NCBI GenBank assembly: GCA_002309995.1
Contig: DBYB01000004.1
Coordinates: 1-38,518 of the forward strand
Reading direction: 5' to 3'
DNA from: Bacteroidales bacterium UBA1197
GTDB lineage: Bacteria > Bacteroidota > Bacteroidia > Bacteroidales > UBA932
DNA length: 38,518 bases
In this document: piece after piece, positions 7,300-14,111 of the stretch
Position numbering within the stretch: the first letter of the stretch is position 1
Layout of the letters: each line of letters begins with the position of its first letter
Notes under the pieces: generated by a model
Databases searched by the model: none
What the model was told of the DNA's origin: nothing
Seen by the model: only the letters and a program-made list of their open reading frames with translations
Made by a program: the position numbers and the translations under genes

Positions 7300-8025
7300 T
7301 CAGGCAAGGCAGTTTACCTGTACGAAGGCGTTGACTGCGGTGGCGATGAACATAAGCACGATGAGGGCGGCTACGATGACGCCAATGACCTTGACGCGCT
7401 TGAACCAGGTCTTGCCGTTCCAGCCTACGGTCTGGAACATGCTCCAGAAGCCGTGGGTAAGGTGCAGGAAGAGGGCGCAGAACCATACCACATAGATGAG
7501 AAGCAGCCACCACTTGCCGAAGGTTGCGTTCAGCAGGAGATAGGGATTGTTCTCGAAGGTGCCTATGCCGAACATCTCGGGGAGCTGCATCTTGGCCCAG
7601 AAGTGGGTGAGGTGATAACCTATCATACCAAGGATGACGATACCGAGGACGAGCATATTCTTGGCGGACCAGGAGTCTGCGGAAGCCTTGCTGGCAACCT
7701 CATAGCGCTTGTAACCGCCACGGGCGCGGATATTCTGGATGGTGAGCCAGATTCCGTAAAGGATATGTACTGCAAAACCGAGGGCAAGTACCGGCACCAT
7801 AATGGAGATGACGGGGGTGGACATAAAGTCGCAGCCCAGCTTGAAGAGGCCGTCGCCCTTGGTGAACAGGTCTGCATCTGCGGCAGCAATACCGTATTTG
7901 CCTGTAAATGAATCTATAACAGAGAAGAAGTTGATGGTAGCGTGCAACAGGAGGAAAACGATAAGGAAAGCACCGCTCACCGCCTGGATGAACTTCTTGC
8001 CGATAGAAGAATTGAATATGAACAT
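7300..8025 (-). CDS. sdhC: Succinate dehydrogenase/fumarate reductase cytochrome b subunit
   Basis: This 241-residue membrane protein has five hydrophobic helices and histidines placed as di-haem ligands (LLHATINFF, VHILYGIW, YHLTHFW, LHLTHGFW). The N terminus MFIFNSSIGKKFIQAVSGAF is that of the Bacteroidota cytochrome b558 family. The subunit anchors the flavoprotein (FrdA/SdhA) and iron-sulfur (FrdB/SdhB) subunits to the inner membrane and exchanges electrons with menaquinone. The partner genes, which usually follow in Bacteroides, are absent: a strong terminator and a GH20 operon come next. It has its own -7 box at 8055-8062. Confidence 0.9.
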   Translation of the reverse strand: MFIFNSSIGKKFIQAVSGAFLIVFLLLHATINFFSVIDSFTGKYGIAAADADLFTKGDGLFKLGCDFMSTPVISIMVPVLALGFAVHILYGIWLTIQNIRARGGYKRYEVASKASADSWSAKNMLVLGIVILGMIGYHLTHFWAKMQLPEMFGIGTFENNPYLLLNATFGKWWLLLIYVVWFCALFLHLTHGFWSMFQTVGWNGKTWFKRVKVIGVIVAALIVLMFIATAVNAFVQVNCLA

Positions 8026-8054
8026 AGATTAAAGGTTTTCGTCTTTACAACCTG

Positions 8055-8062
8055 CAAATATA
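8055..8062 (-). promoter_or_regulatory. -7 box of the cytochrome b gene
   Basis: TATATTTG on the minus strand lies 29 nt before the start codon. At the -33 position is TTGG (8085-8082), a partial match. Confidence 0.6.
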
Positions 8063-8085
8063 ATCGGAATCTTGCAAGAATCCAA

Positions 8086-8290
8086 TTATCTGACTATCGT
8101 TTTTCTCAAGTACACCGGGCGGCCGTCGGTGAGAATCTGGAAATAGCCTTCCGGGGCTCCTGCTACGCCGGCAAGACCGTTCCAAAGCAGAACAACAAGA
8201 CCGCTATCAGATTTCGCATAGAGCAAATATATAACTAATCTTGGATTTTTGAGAATTTTCCGATATTTTTGTTTGATTCATTCAACACAG
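8086..8290 (-). other. Start-less minus-strand reading frame, possible gene remnant
   Basis: In the gap between the cytochrome b gene and pyrH one minus-strand frame is open for about 65 codons without a usable ATG. It ends in GYFQILTDGRPVYLRK followed by five residues and TAA. The ending resembles the C-terminal sorting domains of Bacteroidota secreted proteins, but the match is short and the frame overlaps the pyrH promoter. It is either a decayed 3' end or chance. Confidence 0.2.
8241..8271 (+). promoter_or_regulatory. Promoter of pyrH-frr
   Basis: TTGG (8241-8244), 20 nt upstream of the -7 box counted to 8263 inclusive as about 19, then TATTTTTG (8264-8271). The start codon follows after 22 nt. 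Confidence 0.6.
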
Positions 8291-8293
8291 AGT

Positions 8294-9001
8294 ATGTACA
8301 AGAGAGTTTTACTGAAATTGAGCGGCGAGAGTCTCGGAGGCCCGTCCGGAAAAGGTCTGGAGCCCGAGAGCCTCAACAGGTTTGCAGGAGAGATTGTGGA
8401 AGCGGTGCGCGAAGGCCGCCAGATAGCGATAGTGAACGGCGGAGGAAACATTTTCCGCGGCCTGCAGGGCGTCGGCAAGGGCTTCGACCGCGTGACCGGC
8501 GACCGTATGGGTATGCTTGCCACCGTCATCAATTCACTCGCGCTTTGCTGCGCCATACGCAGCCTGGGAGTGGAAGCTGAAGTCTTTACCGCCACCCCGA
8601 TGGAGCCCCACGCACGCTACTACACGCGCGACAACGCTGTGGCGCTGCTTGAGCGCGGCGGCGTGGCCCTCATCTCCGGAGGCACCGGCAACCCTTACTT
8701 CACCACAGACTCCGGCGCAGCGCTGCGCGCCCTTGAGCTCGGCGCCGACGCCCTCCTCAAAGGCACCCGCGTAGATGGTGTTTACACCGCCGACCCGGAG
8801 AAGGACCCCACGGCCGTACGCTACGAGGAGCTCACCTTCACCAAAGCCCTCACCGACCACCTGAAAGTGATGGACCAGACCGCCTACGCCCTCTGCGAGC
8901 AGGGTCCGGTGCCCATCGTGGTTTTCGACATAACCAAGCCCGGCAACCTTGCGAGGCTGCTCCGCGGCGAGCCAATAGGAACAATAGTAAAATCTGAATA
9001 A
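8294..9001 (+). CDS. pyrH: UMP kinase
   Basis: This 235-residue protein begins MYKRVLLKLSGESLGG, the signature of bacterial UMP kinase (amino acid kinase fold). Further motifs are AIVNGGGNIFRG, DRMGMLATVINSLAL, ISGGTGNPYFTTDS and VDGVYTADPEKDP. It phosphorylates UMP to UDP in pyrimidine synthesis as a cytoplasmic hexamer. The start at 8294 is chosen because the conserved KLSGES motif follows it closely; an upstream in-frame ATG at 8249 lies in the promoter. It is followed after 2 nt by frr, an arrangement common in bacteria. Confidence 0.97.
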   Translation: MYKRVLLKLSGESLGGPSGKGLEPESLNRFAGEIVEAVREGRQIAIVNGGGNIFRGLQGVGKGFDRVTGDRMGMLATVINSLALCCAIRSLGVEAEVFTATPMEPHARYYTRDNAVALLERGGVALISGGTGNPYFTTDSGAALRALELGADALLKGTRVDGVYTADPEKDPTAVRYEELTFTKALTDHLKVMDQTAYALCEQGPVPIVVFDITKPGNLARLLRGEPIGTIVKSE

Positions 9002-9003
9002 AA

Positions 9004-9573
9004 ATGTTAAACGACAAAGCTAAAGAGATTGTCAGCGCAGCCGAAGGCAAGATGAGCGACGCTCTCAAATTCCTCGAGGAAGATCTTAAGAACTACAGGG
9101 TAGGTAAGGCCAACCCCGCCGTCTTCAACGGTCTGATGGTCGATTACTACGGCTCGCCCACTCCAGTGCACCAGGTGTGCTCGATATCGGCTCCCGACGC
9201 CAAGACCCTCACCCTGCAGCCCTGGGAGAAGAATATGATTGCCAAGATCGAGAAGGCCATTATGGACGCCAATCTCGGCTTCACTCCCCAGAACAACGGT
9301 GAAATCATCCGCTGCGTGGTTCCCGCCCTCACCGAGGAGCGCCGCCGCGACCTCATCAAGAAGGCAAAGGCAACCGGCGAGCAGACCAAGGTAACGGTTC
9401 GCAACGCCCGCCGCGACGCATTCGACCTCCTGAAGAAGGCCCAGAAGAACGACGGCCTCTCAGAGGACATCGAAAAAGAGGCCGAGGACGAGGTGCAGAA
9501 ACTCACCGACAAGAAGGTCAAGGCCGTCGATGAAATCGTCGCTGCCAAGGAAAAGGAAATCCTGACGGTGTAA
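9004..9573 (+). CDS. frr: Ribosome recycling factor
   Basis: This 189-residue protein has the family length and motifs: LKNYRVGKANPAVFNGLMVDYYG, the PWEKNMI hinge region, NNGEIIRCVVPALTEERRRDL and the C-terminal helix. With EF-G it splits the post-termination ribosome. It lies directly behind pyrH, probably in one transcript, and the start is fixed by the 2-nt gap and the conserved N-terminal helix. The msrA-fRMsr gene follows 33 nt later, possibly in the same unit. Confidence 0.97.
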   Translation: MLNDKAKEIVSAAEGKMSDALKFLEEDLKNYRVGKANPAVFNGLMVDYYGSPTPVHQVCSISAPDAKTLTLQPWEKNMIAKIEKAIMDANLGFTPQNNGEIIRCVVPALTEERRRDLIKKAKATGEQTKVTVRNARRDAFDLLKKAQKNDGLSEDIEKEAEDEVQKLTDKKVKAVDEIVAAKEKEILTV

Positions 9574-9606
9574 ACCGTTTCTGCAGCGCCCTTACTCTCC
9601 GCTTCT

Positions 9607-10521
9607 ATGGAAAAGCGTATCTATTTTGCAGGCGGATGCTTCTGGGGCGTAACGCATTTCTTCAAAGGTGTGGACGGCGTGGTGAAAGCCACGGCGGGCT
9701 ATGCCAACGGCACTCTGGACAGGCAGCCGTCTTATGAGGAGGTATATACCGACAAGACGGGCTTCGCAGAAACGGTGGAGGTGCGTTACGACCCGGCCCG
9801 CGTGAGCCTGCCGGAACTCACGGACTTGTTCTTCACAATCATCGACCCCCTGTCGCTGAACAGGCAGGGCGGCGATTGCGGCACCAGGTACCGCACCGGA
9901 GTGTATTATCTGTCGGAGGAGGACGAGCCGCTGATCCGTCCCCGGTTCGAGGCGGAATCGGCCAGGCTCGGCGCCCCGCTGGCCGTAGAGCTGGAGCCGT
10001 TGCGCTGCTTCTACACTGCGGAAGATTATCATCAGGATTATCTCGACAAGAATCCCGGAGGCTACTGCCACGTGAATCTGTTGTCTTTCCGGTATTTGCG
10101 TTTATATCAAGATATTAAGGCTCTGCTGGGAGACGAGCCGGACCGCATCGCGAGGATGGCTTCCGCCGCAGCACTTGTTTCTGAGCGTATGAAGTGGCAC
10201 TGGGTTGGCTTTTATCGCGTGGAGCCGGCCTCAGGGATGCTGGTGCTGGGACCTTATGCCGGCCCTGTCGCCTGCCTGCGGATCGGATACGGTAAGGGAG
10301 TCTGCGGTACGGCGTGGAAAGAACGCCGCACTGTCATCGTGCCGGATGTAGACCGCTTCCCGGGGCACATCGCCTGCAGCAGCCTCTCCCGCTCGGAAAT
10401 CGTCGCGCCGGTCTTTGAAGGCTCCGAAGTCATTGCAGTTCTGGACATCGATTCCTCTGACCTCGACACCTTCGGCCCAACCGACGCCCTCTGGCTCGAA
10501 AAAATCGCTCGCCTGATTTAG
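9607..10521 (+). CDS. MsrA-fRMsr fusion: dual methionine sulfoxide reductase
   Basis: This is a 304-residue two-domain cytoplasmic protein. Residues 1-158 are MsrA: FAGGCFWG with catalytic Cys11, GYANG, EVYTDKTGFAETVEV, GGDCGTRYRTGVYY and YHQDYLDKNPGGYC (Cys154). Residues about 165-304 are a GAF-type free methionine-(R)-sulfoxide reductase: WHWVGFYRV, LGPYAGPVACLRI (Cys223), GKGVCGTAW (Cys233) and HIACSSLSRSEIVAP (Cys257), all three Cys of the family. MsrA reduces Met-(S)-sulfoxide and fRMsr reduces free Met-(R)-sulfoxide, so the fusion would cover both stereoisomers of the free amino acid. The usual second resolving Cys of MsrA is missing after GYC. The frame is unbroken. Confidence 0.93.
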   Translation: MEKRIYFAGGCFWGVTHFFKGVDGVVKATAGYANGTLDRQPSYEEVYTDKTGFAETVEVRYDPARVSLPELTDLFFTIIDPLSLNRQGGDCGTRYRTGVYYLSEEDEPLIRPRFEAESARLGAPLAVELEPLRCFYTAEDYHQDYLDKNPGGYCHVNLLSFRYLRLYQDIKALLGDEPDRIARMASAAALVSERMKWHWVGFYRVEPASGMLVLGPYAGPVACLRIGYGKGVCGTAWKERRTVIVPDVDRFPGHIACSSLSRSEIVAPVFEGSEVIAVLDIDSSDLDTFGPTDALWLEKIARLI

Positions 10522-10571
10522 AAAAATCGCCCGCCGCAGTTCCGTAAACCTGCTTCCAGCGACCTCCTCCT

Positions 10572-10721
10572 GCGGCGAAACGGACGAACCGCCCCTTCCA
10601 TCCGTTTCGCCGCTGCTATCACCGGCTGACCGTGGCTGACCATCCAGACGATGGACCCTCGGCTACGAAAAGGGGGTGTTTTTGCTACTGAGGGTCCAGC
10701 GAATGGACCCTCGGCCACGGT
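10572..10721 (+). repeat. Interspersed repeat, copy 1 (hairpin plus 93-bp core)
   Basis: The left part is a perfect 13-bp inverted repeat (10572-10584 with 10601-10613, GCGGCGAAACGGA). The core, 10629-10721, is bounded by ACCGTGGC and its complement GCCACGGT and holds an inner hairpin GAGGGTCC/GGACCCTC. By eye, 87 of 93 core positions match copy 2 in inverse orientation. It begins 50 nt after the msrA-fRMsr stop and ends 21 nt from the nhaC stop. The only frames in it are low-complexity and are not called as genes. Confidence 0.85.
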
Positions 10722-10742
10722 GACGGGCCAAACTACAGCGGC

Positions 10743-12185
10743 CTAGGCGGGTTTGCGGCGGAAGATTTTCCAACCGATGAGGCCCACGAGGAAGGACATC
10801 AGGGGGGAAAGGAGGTTGAAGAAGCAGAAGGGCGCATAGACAAGCGTCGGCACCGACAGGATGGTGGCCTGCGTCATTCCGCAGCTGGACCAGGGGAAGA
10901 GGGGCGAAGTCACTGTGGAGGAGTCCTCCACGCTGCGGCTGAGCAGCCTGGCCTCGTAGCCTTCCTTCTCGTAGGTCTCCCGGTAGATGTTGGAAGTCAG
11001 GATGATAGAGAGGTACTGATCCGACGTGATGCCGTTGAGGGCCGTGCCGGTGACGACGGTCGAGCCCACTAGTCCGGCCCTCGAGCGCGCGAACGACCGC
11101 AGCACCCGCGACAGGTCTGCAATCATTCCGCCGCCCTCCATCGCCGCGCCGAAGCACATCGCGCAGATAATCAGGAACACGGTGTTGAGCATCCCCAACA
11201 TGCCACGCCCGCTCACCAGCGGGTTCACCTCCGCCACGCCGGTATCCAGCGATACGGAGTTATAAATCATCTCAACCGTTCCGGCAAAATAGATACGTGC
11301 CGACGAGCTCTCAGTTACGCCGCTGCCGATTGTTCGCACCACGTCCGGCTGGACAATGAGCGCCGCCACTGCCGCCGCTGCAGCCGACAATGCCAGCACG
11401 AGGATGGCCGGCAGCCGCTTCCAGATGAGCAGCACGGTAATTACGGGCACGACCAGAAGCCACGGGGTGATGTTGAACCAGGTACGCAGCGTAGATGAAT
11501 AAATGTCCATTTCGGATGTAGGCTCACCTCCGTGCGTGAAGCCGAGGACCGTAAACGCGATCAGGGTGATGGTGAACGACGGTACCGTGGTGAAACACAT
11601 ATACTTGATGTGCTCGAACAGACCCACTTTGTTGAGGGACGACGCCAGCACGGTAGTGTCCGACAGCGGCGACATCTTGTCTCCGAAGTAGGCGCCCGAA
11701 ATGATGGCGCCGGCGGTCATTGCGTCCGAAAAACCTTCGGCGCGGCCGATGCCCAGAAGCGCGACGCCCACGGTAGCGATGGTGGTCCAGGAGGAGCCGG
11801 TCATGAGGGCGACAACGGCGCAGAGGGCGCAAGCCGTCAGGAGGAATATCTTCGGGCTGATGATCCTGAGGCCGTAGCAGATGAAGGCCGGAACCACCCC
11901 GCTCATCGTCCAAGTGCCTGATATGGCACCGATTAGGAATAGGATGAGAATAGCCGAAGATACATCTCCCACCTTGACCATAATGGCCTTCTCAAAGGTG
12001 GCCCATGGCGTCTTATACAGCACCATTGAAATCAGCACCGCCACGCCGGACGCCACCAACAGGGCTACCTGCGAGGCCCCCAGGATGGAGTACGATCCAA
12101 AAATCGATATGTCCAGGGAGAGCAGCACTATCAGTACCAACAGCGGTACCAGTGCCAGAAGCATACGTTTGACCTCGGTTTTCAT
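10743..12185 (-). CDS. nhaC: NhaC-family Na+/H+ antiporter
   Basis: This 480-residue membrane protein has about 11-12 hydrophobic segments. Typical NhaC motifs are LMTGSSWTTIATVGVALLGI, AGAIISGAYFGDKMSPLSDT (conserved Gly/Asp/Lys/Ser run), TALNGITSDQYLS and SRSVEDSSTVTSPLFPWSSCG. Members exchange Na+ (or a small organic acid pair, as in malate-lactate antiport) for H+. The gene stands alone, with a -7 box at 12208-12215 and three TAAC-like tetranucleotide repeats in its leader. It lies between two inverted copies of the interspersed repeat. Confidence 0.92.
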   Translation of the reverse strand: MKTEVKRMLLALVPLLVLIVLLSLDISIFGSYSILGASQVALLVASGVAVLISMVLYKTPWATFEKAIMVKVGDVSSAILILFLIGAISGTWTMSGVVPAFICYGLRIISPKIFLLTACALCAVVALMTGSSWTTIATVGVALLGIGRAEGFSDAMTAGAIISGAYFGDKMSPLSDTTVLASSLNKVGLFEHIKYMCFTTVPSFTITLIAFTVLGFTHGGEPTSEMDIYSSTLRTWFNITPWLLVVPVITVLLIWKRLPAILVLALSAAAAAVAALIVQPDVVRTIGSGVTESSSARIYFAGTVEMIYNSVSLDTGVAEVNPLVSGRGMLGMLNTVFLIICAMCFGAAMEGGGMIADLSRVLRSFARSRAGLVGSTVVTGTALNGITSDQYLSIILTSNIYRETYEKEGYEARLLSRSVEDSSTVTSPLFPWSSCGMTQATILSVPTLVYAPFCFFNLLSPLMSFLVGLIGWKIFRRKPA

Positions 12186-12207
12186 CTAACCAACTAACTA
12201 ACTTATG

Positions 12208-12215
12208 CAAATATA
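12208..12215 (-). promoter_or_regulatory. -7 box of nhaC
   Basis: TATATTTG on the minus strand, 22 nt before the nhaC start. No good -33 element is visible. Confidence 0.6.
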
Positions 12216-12249
12216 GCGTTTTTTCTAAATCATCCGTTCGCCTGCCTCA

Positions 12250-12357
12250 GCGTTTTTCGCAACCGCCTGACTCTCTGCCACTTCCGTATCTCCTATGCGC
12301 ATTTTGGAGCACAGGAGATGCAGTTATCATTGAGTACCTGCAACATGCGAAAAACGC
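12250..12357. repeat. 108-bp element with perfect 12-bp inverted ends
   Basis: GCGTTTTTCGCA (12250-12261) and TGCGAAAAACGC (12346-12357) are perfectly complementary. Inside, ATCTCCT (12288-12294) pairs with AGGAGAT (12313-12319). No gene is present. It could be a small non-autonomous element or a structured leader of nhaC. Confidence 0.6.
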
Positions 12358-12424
12358 AGGATGAGGAAACGGGAGTGGGATCATAGGATGGGACGATGGG
12401 TAAAAACGGGACAGCCAGCCGGTC

Positions 12425-12567
12425 ACCGTGGCCGAGGGTCCATCAGCGGGACCATCAGTATCAAAAACACCCCATTTTCGTAGCCGAGGGTCCATCGTCT
12501 GGATGGTCAGCCACGGTCAGCCGTTGTTAGCAGCGAAACGGATGAGGGAGGCTGTTGGTCCGTTTCG
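12425..12567 (-). repeat. Interspersed repeat, copy 2 (inverted)
   Basis: The core 12425-12517 is again 93 bp, bounded by ACCGTGGC/GCCACGGT. The hairpin arm lies on its right (CGAAACGGA 12534-12542 with TCCGTTTCG 12559-12567). It has the opposite orientation to copy 1, so the two form a long inverted repeat about 1.7 kb apart with nhaC between them. Confidence 0.85.
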
Positions 12568-12569
12568 AG

Positions 12570-12812
12570 AGGGGGTGAGGGGGAAGGAGGGGCGGCACGG
12601 TGAGGGGGTAGGAGGAGCGGCCGCAGGAGTTTGAGTAGGAGGTAGGAATAGGGATGCCGGAGATAGAAGGGGGACGGCGTAGCCGTGCGGGGGAATCCTT
12701 TCCCCCGTCCCCTGGGGGTGCAGGGGGATAGTAGTTCTGCGCCTGTGGCGCAGGAAGGGAGAGAAAGGGATTAGCCACGGCTTCGCCGTGCCTTTTCCCT
12801 TGCTGTCCGAGA
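12570..12812. other. G-rich, hairpin-rich intergenic stretch without genes
   Basis: The plus strand is strongly purine-rich (GGGGGTGAGGGGG near 12571). Clear hairpins follow: CGGGGGAA/TTCCCCCG (12688-12707), CTGCGCC/GGCGCAG (near 12736-12752) and CACGGC/GCCGTG around TTC (near 12776-12790). No convincing reading frame is seen; short frames here are low-complexity. Confidence 0.5.
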
Positions 12813-12944
12813 GCAATGCAAAGGAAGGTGTGTCGGAAACCGACACTTTTTGCATAATGGCGTACCCTTACGTGAGCGAGCTCACGACGGGCACACCATC
12901 ACGCAAAAATGCTGCACACATGTGCAGCACCTTCTTTGCATTGC
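12813..12944. repeat. Nested cruciform-like element upstream of tRNA-Ser
   Basis: The outer arms, GCAATGCAAAG(G)AAGGTG at 12814-12830 and its complement at 12928-12944, pair over 17 bp with one bulged G. Between them lie three further perfect hairpins: GTGTCGG/CCGACAC (12830-12846, followed by TTTTT), CGTGAGC/GCTCACG (near 12871-12886) and GCTGCACA/TGTGCAGC (12911-12928). It could act as the terminator of tRNA-Ser or be a structured RNA or transposon-end-like element. Confidence 0.65.
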
Positions 12945-12950
12945 ATAGCG

Positions 12951-13040
12951 CGGAGAGAAAGGGATTCGAACCCCCGAAGCAGGTTTTGCCCGCTTAGCGC
13001 ATTTCGAGTGCGCCGCCATAGACCACTCGGCCATCTCTCC
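12951..13040 (-). tRNA. tRNA-Ser (CGA)
   Basis: This 90-nt class II tRNA on the minus strand has acceptor arm GGAGAGA/TCTCTCC with discriminator G, anticodon stem GCGCA/TGCGC with loop CTCGAAA (anticodon CGA), a long variable arm and T arm GGGGGTTCGAATCCC. CCA is not encoded. It is divergent from the dus-lpxK-lacZ unit. Confidence 0.95.
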
Positions 13041-13065
13041 GGGTGCAAAGTTCGTAAAAATTATT

Positions 13066-13073
13066 TAAATTTG
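13066..13073 (+). promoter_or_regulatory. -7 box of dus, giving a near-leaderless transcript
   Basis: TAAATTTG ends 6 nt before the start codon at 13080. A transcript starting 4-7 nt downstream would have almost no leader. Confidence 0.55.
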
Positions 13074-13079
13074 TACACT

Positions 13080-14111
13080 ATGCGGATAGGAGATTTGGAA
13101 TTTGGCGATAAACCCCTGTTTCTCGCACCTATGGAGGACGTCACGGACGTTTCGTTCCGCATTCTGTGCAAGGAGCAGGGCGCCGCAATGGTCTATACCG
13201 AGTTCGTTCCTTCCGACGGCCTCATTCGCGACGCCGACAAGGCCATAGCCAAGATGCGCACCCTCCCCGAGGAGGCGCCGGTAGCAATCCAGATTTACGG
13301 ACATATACCCGAATCTATGGTTGAAGCAGCTAAGATGGCCGACAACGCCGCCGAGATTGCCGGAGGGCACGGCGCCGACATCATCGACATCAACTTCGGC
13401 TGCCCGGTGAACAGAATTGCCGGCCGGGGCGCCGGAAGCGGAATGATGCGCGAGCCCGACAAGATGGTCGCCATCACCAAGGCGGTGGTTGACGCGGTAA
13501 AGAAACCCGTCACCGTAAAGACCCGCCTCGGCTGGGATGACAACTCCAAGATCATCGTGGAACTGGCCGAACGCCTGCAGGATGCAGGCATCCAGGCACT
13601 TACCATCCACGGCCGCACCCGTCAGCAGATGTACAGGGGCCAGGCTGACTGGACCCTCATCGGCGAGGTTAAGAACAACCCCCGAATGCACATCCCCATA
13701 ATCGGCAATGGCGACATCACCGACGGTCCCAAGGCCGCAGCGGCCTTCGAACGCTACGGCGTGGACGCCATAATGATAGGCCGCGCCTCATTCGGCCACC
13801 CCTGGATTTTCCGTGAGGTACGCCATTACCTCGACACCGGCACCGAACTTCCCCAGCCCGGCGTAGCGGAGCGCGTCGCCCTGGCCAAGCGCCATCTCGA
13901 CCTGTCCCTGCAGTACAAAGGCCTGCCGCGCGGCATCTTCGAGATGCGCCGGCACCTGAGCTGTTACTTCAAAGGCCTCCCGGAGTTCAAGCAGACCCGT
14001 ATGAAACTCGTCACTTCCACCGACCCGGAAGAAATCCGCGCCACACTGGACTACATCGCGGAACGCTGGGCTGACTCCCCTATCGAAACCGGCAACGTAT
14101 ATGATATATAG
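13080..14111 (+). CDS. dusB: tRNA-dihydrouridine synthase
   Basis: This 343-residue flavoenzyme of the Dus family shows LFLAPMEDVTDVSFR (FMN site), VAIQIYGH, DINFGCPV with catalytic Cys108, KTRLGWDD, LTIHGRTRQQMYRGQADW and IPIIGNGDI with VDAIMIGRASFGHPWIF (phosphate site). It reduces uridine to dihydrouridine in tRNA D loops. The DusB subgroup is the usual one in Bacteroidota; the subgroup assignment is less certain than the family. The start at 13080 is used because the longer frame to 12909 runs through tRNA-Ser. It overlaps lpxK by 11 nt. Confidence 0.93.
   Translation: MRIGDLEFGDKPLFLAPMEDVTDVSFRILCKEQGAAMVYTEFVPSDGLIRDADKAIAKMRTLPEEAPVAIQIYGHIPESMVEAAKMADNAAEIAGGHGADIIDINFGCPVNRIAGRGAGSGMMREPDKMVAITKAVVDAVKKPVTVKTRLGWDDNSKIIVELAERLQDAGIQALTIHGRTRQQMYRGQADWTLIGEVKNNPRMHIPIIGNGDITDGPKAAAAFERYGVDAIMIGRASFGHPWIFREVRHYLDTGTELPQPGVAERVALAKRHLDLSLQYKGLPRGIFEMRRHLSCYFKGLPEFKQTRMKLVTSTDPEEIRATLDYIAERWADSPIETGNVYDI

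Noticed and set aside
10518..10718. Similar short proteins predicted from repeat copies 1 and 2
   Set aside because: The likeness comes from repeat DNA in the same frame; copy 3 does not keep the frame, and no start or codon bias supports translation.
12788..12997. Short plus-strand frame running into tRNA-Ser
   Set aside because: It is built from the hairpin element and the antisense of the tRNA gene; no start signal or motif.
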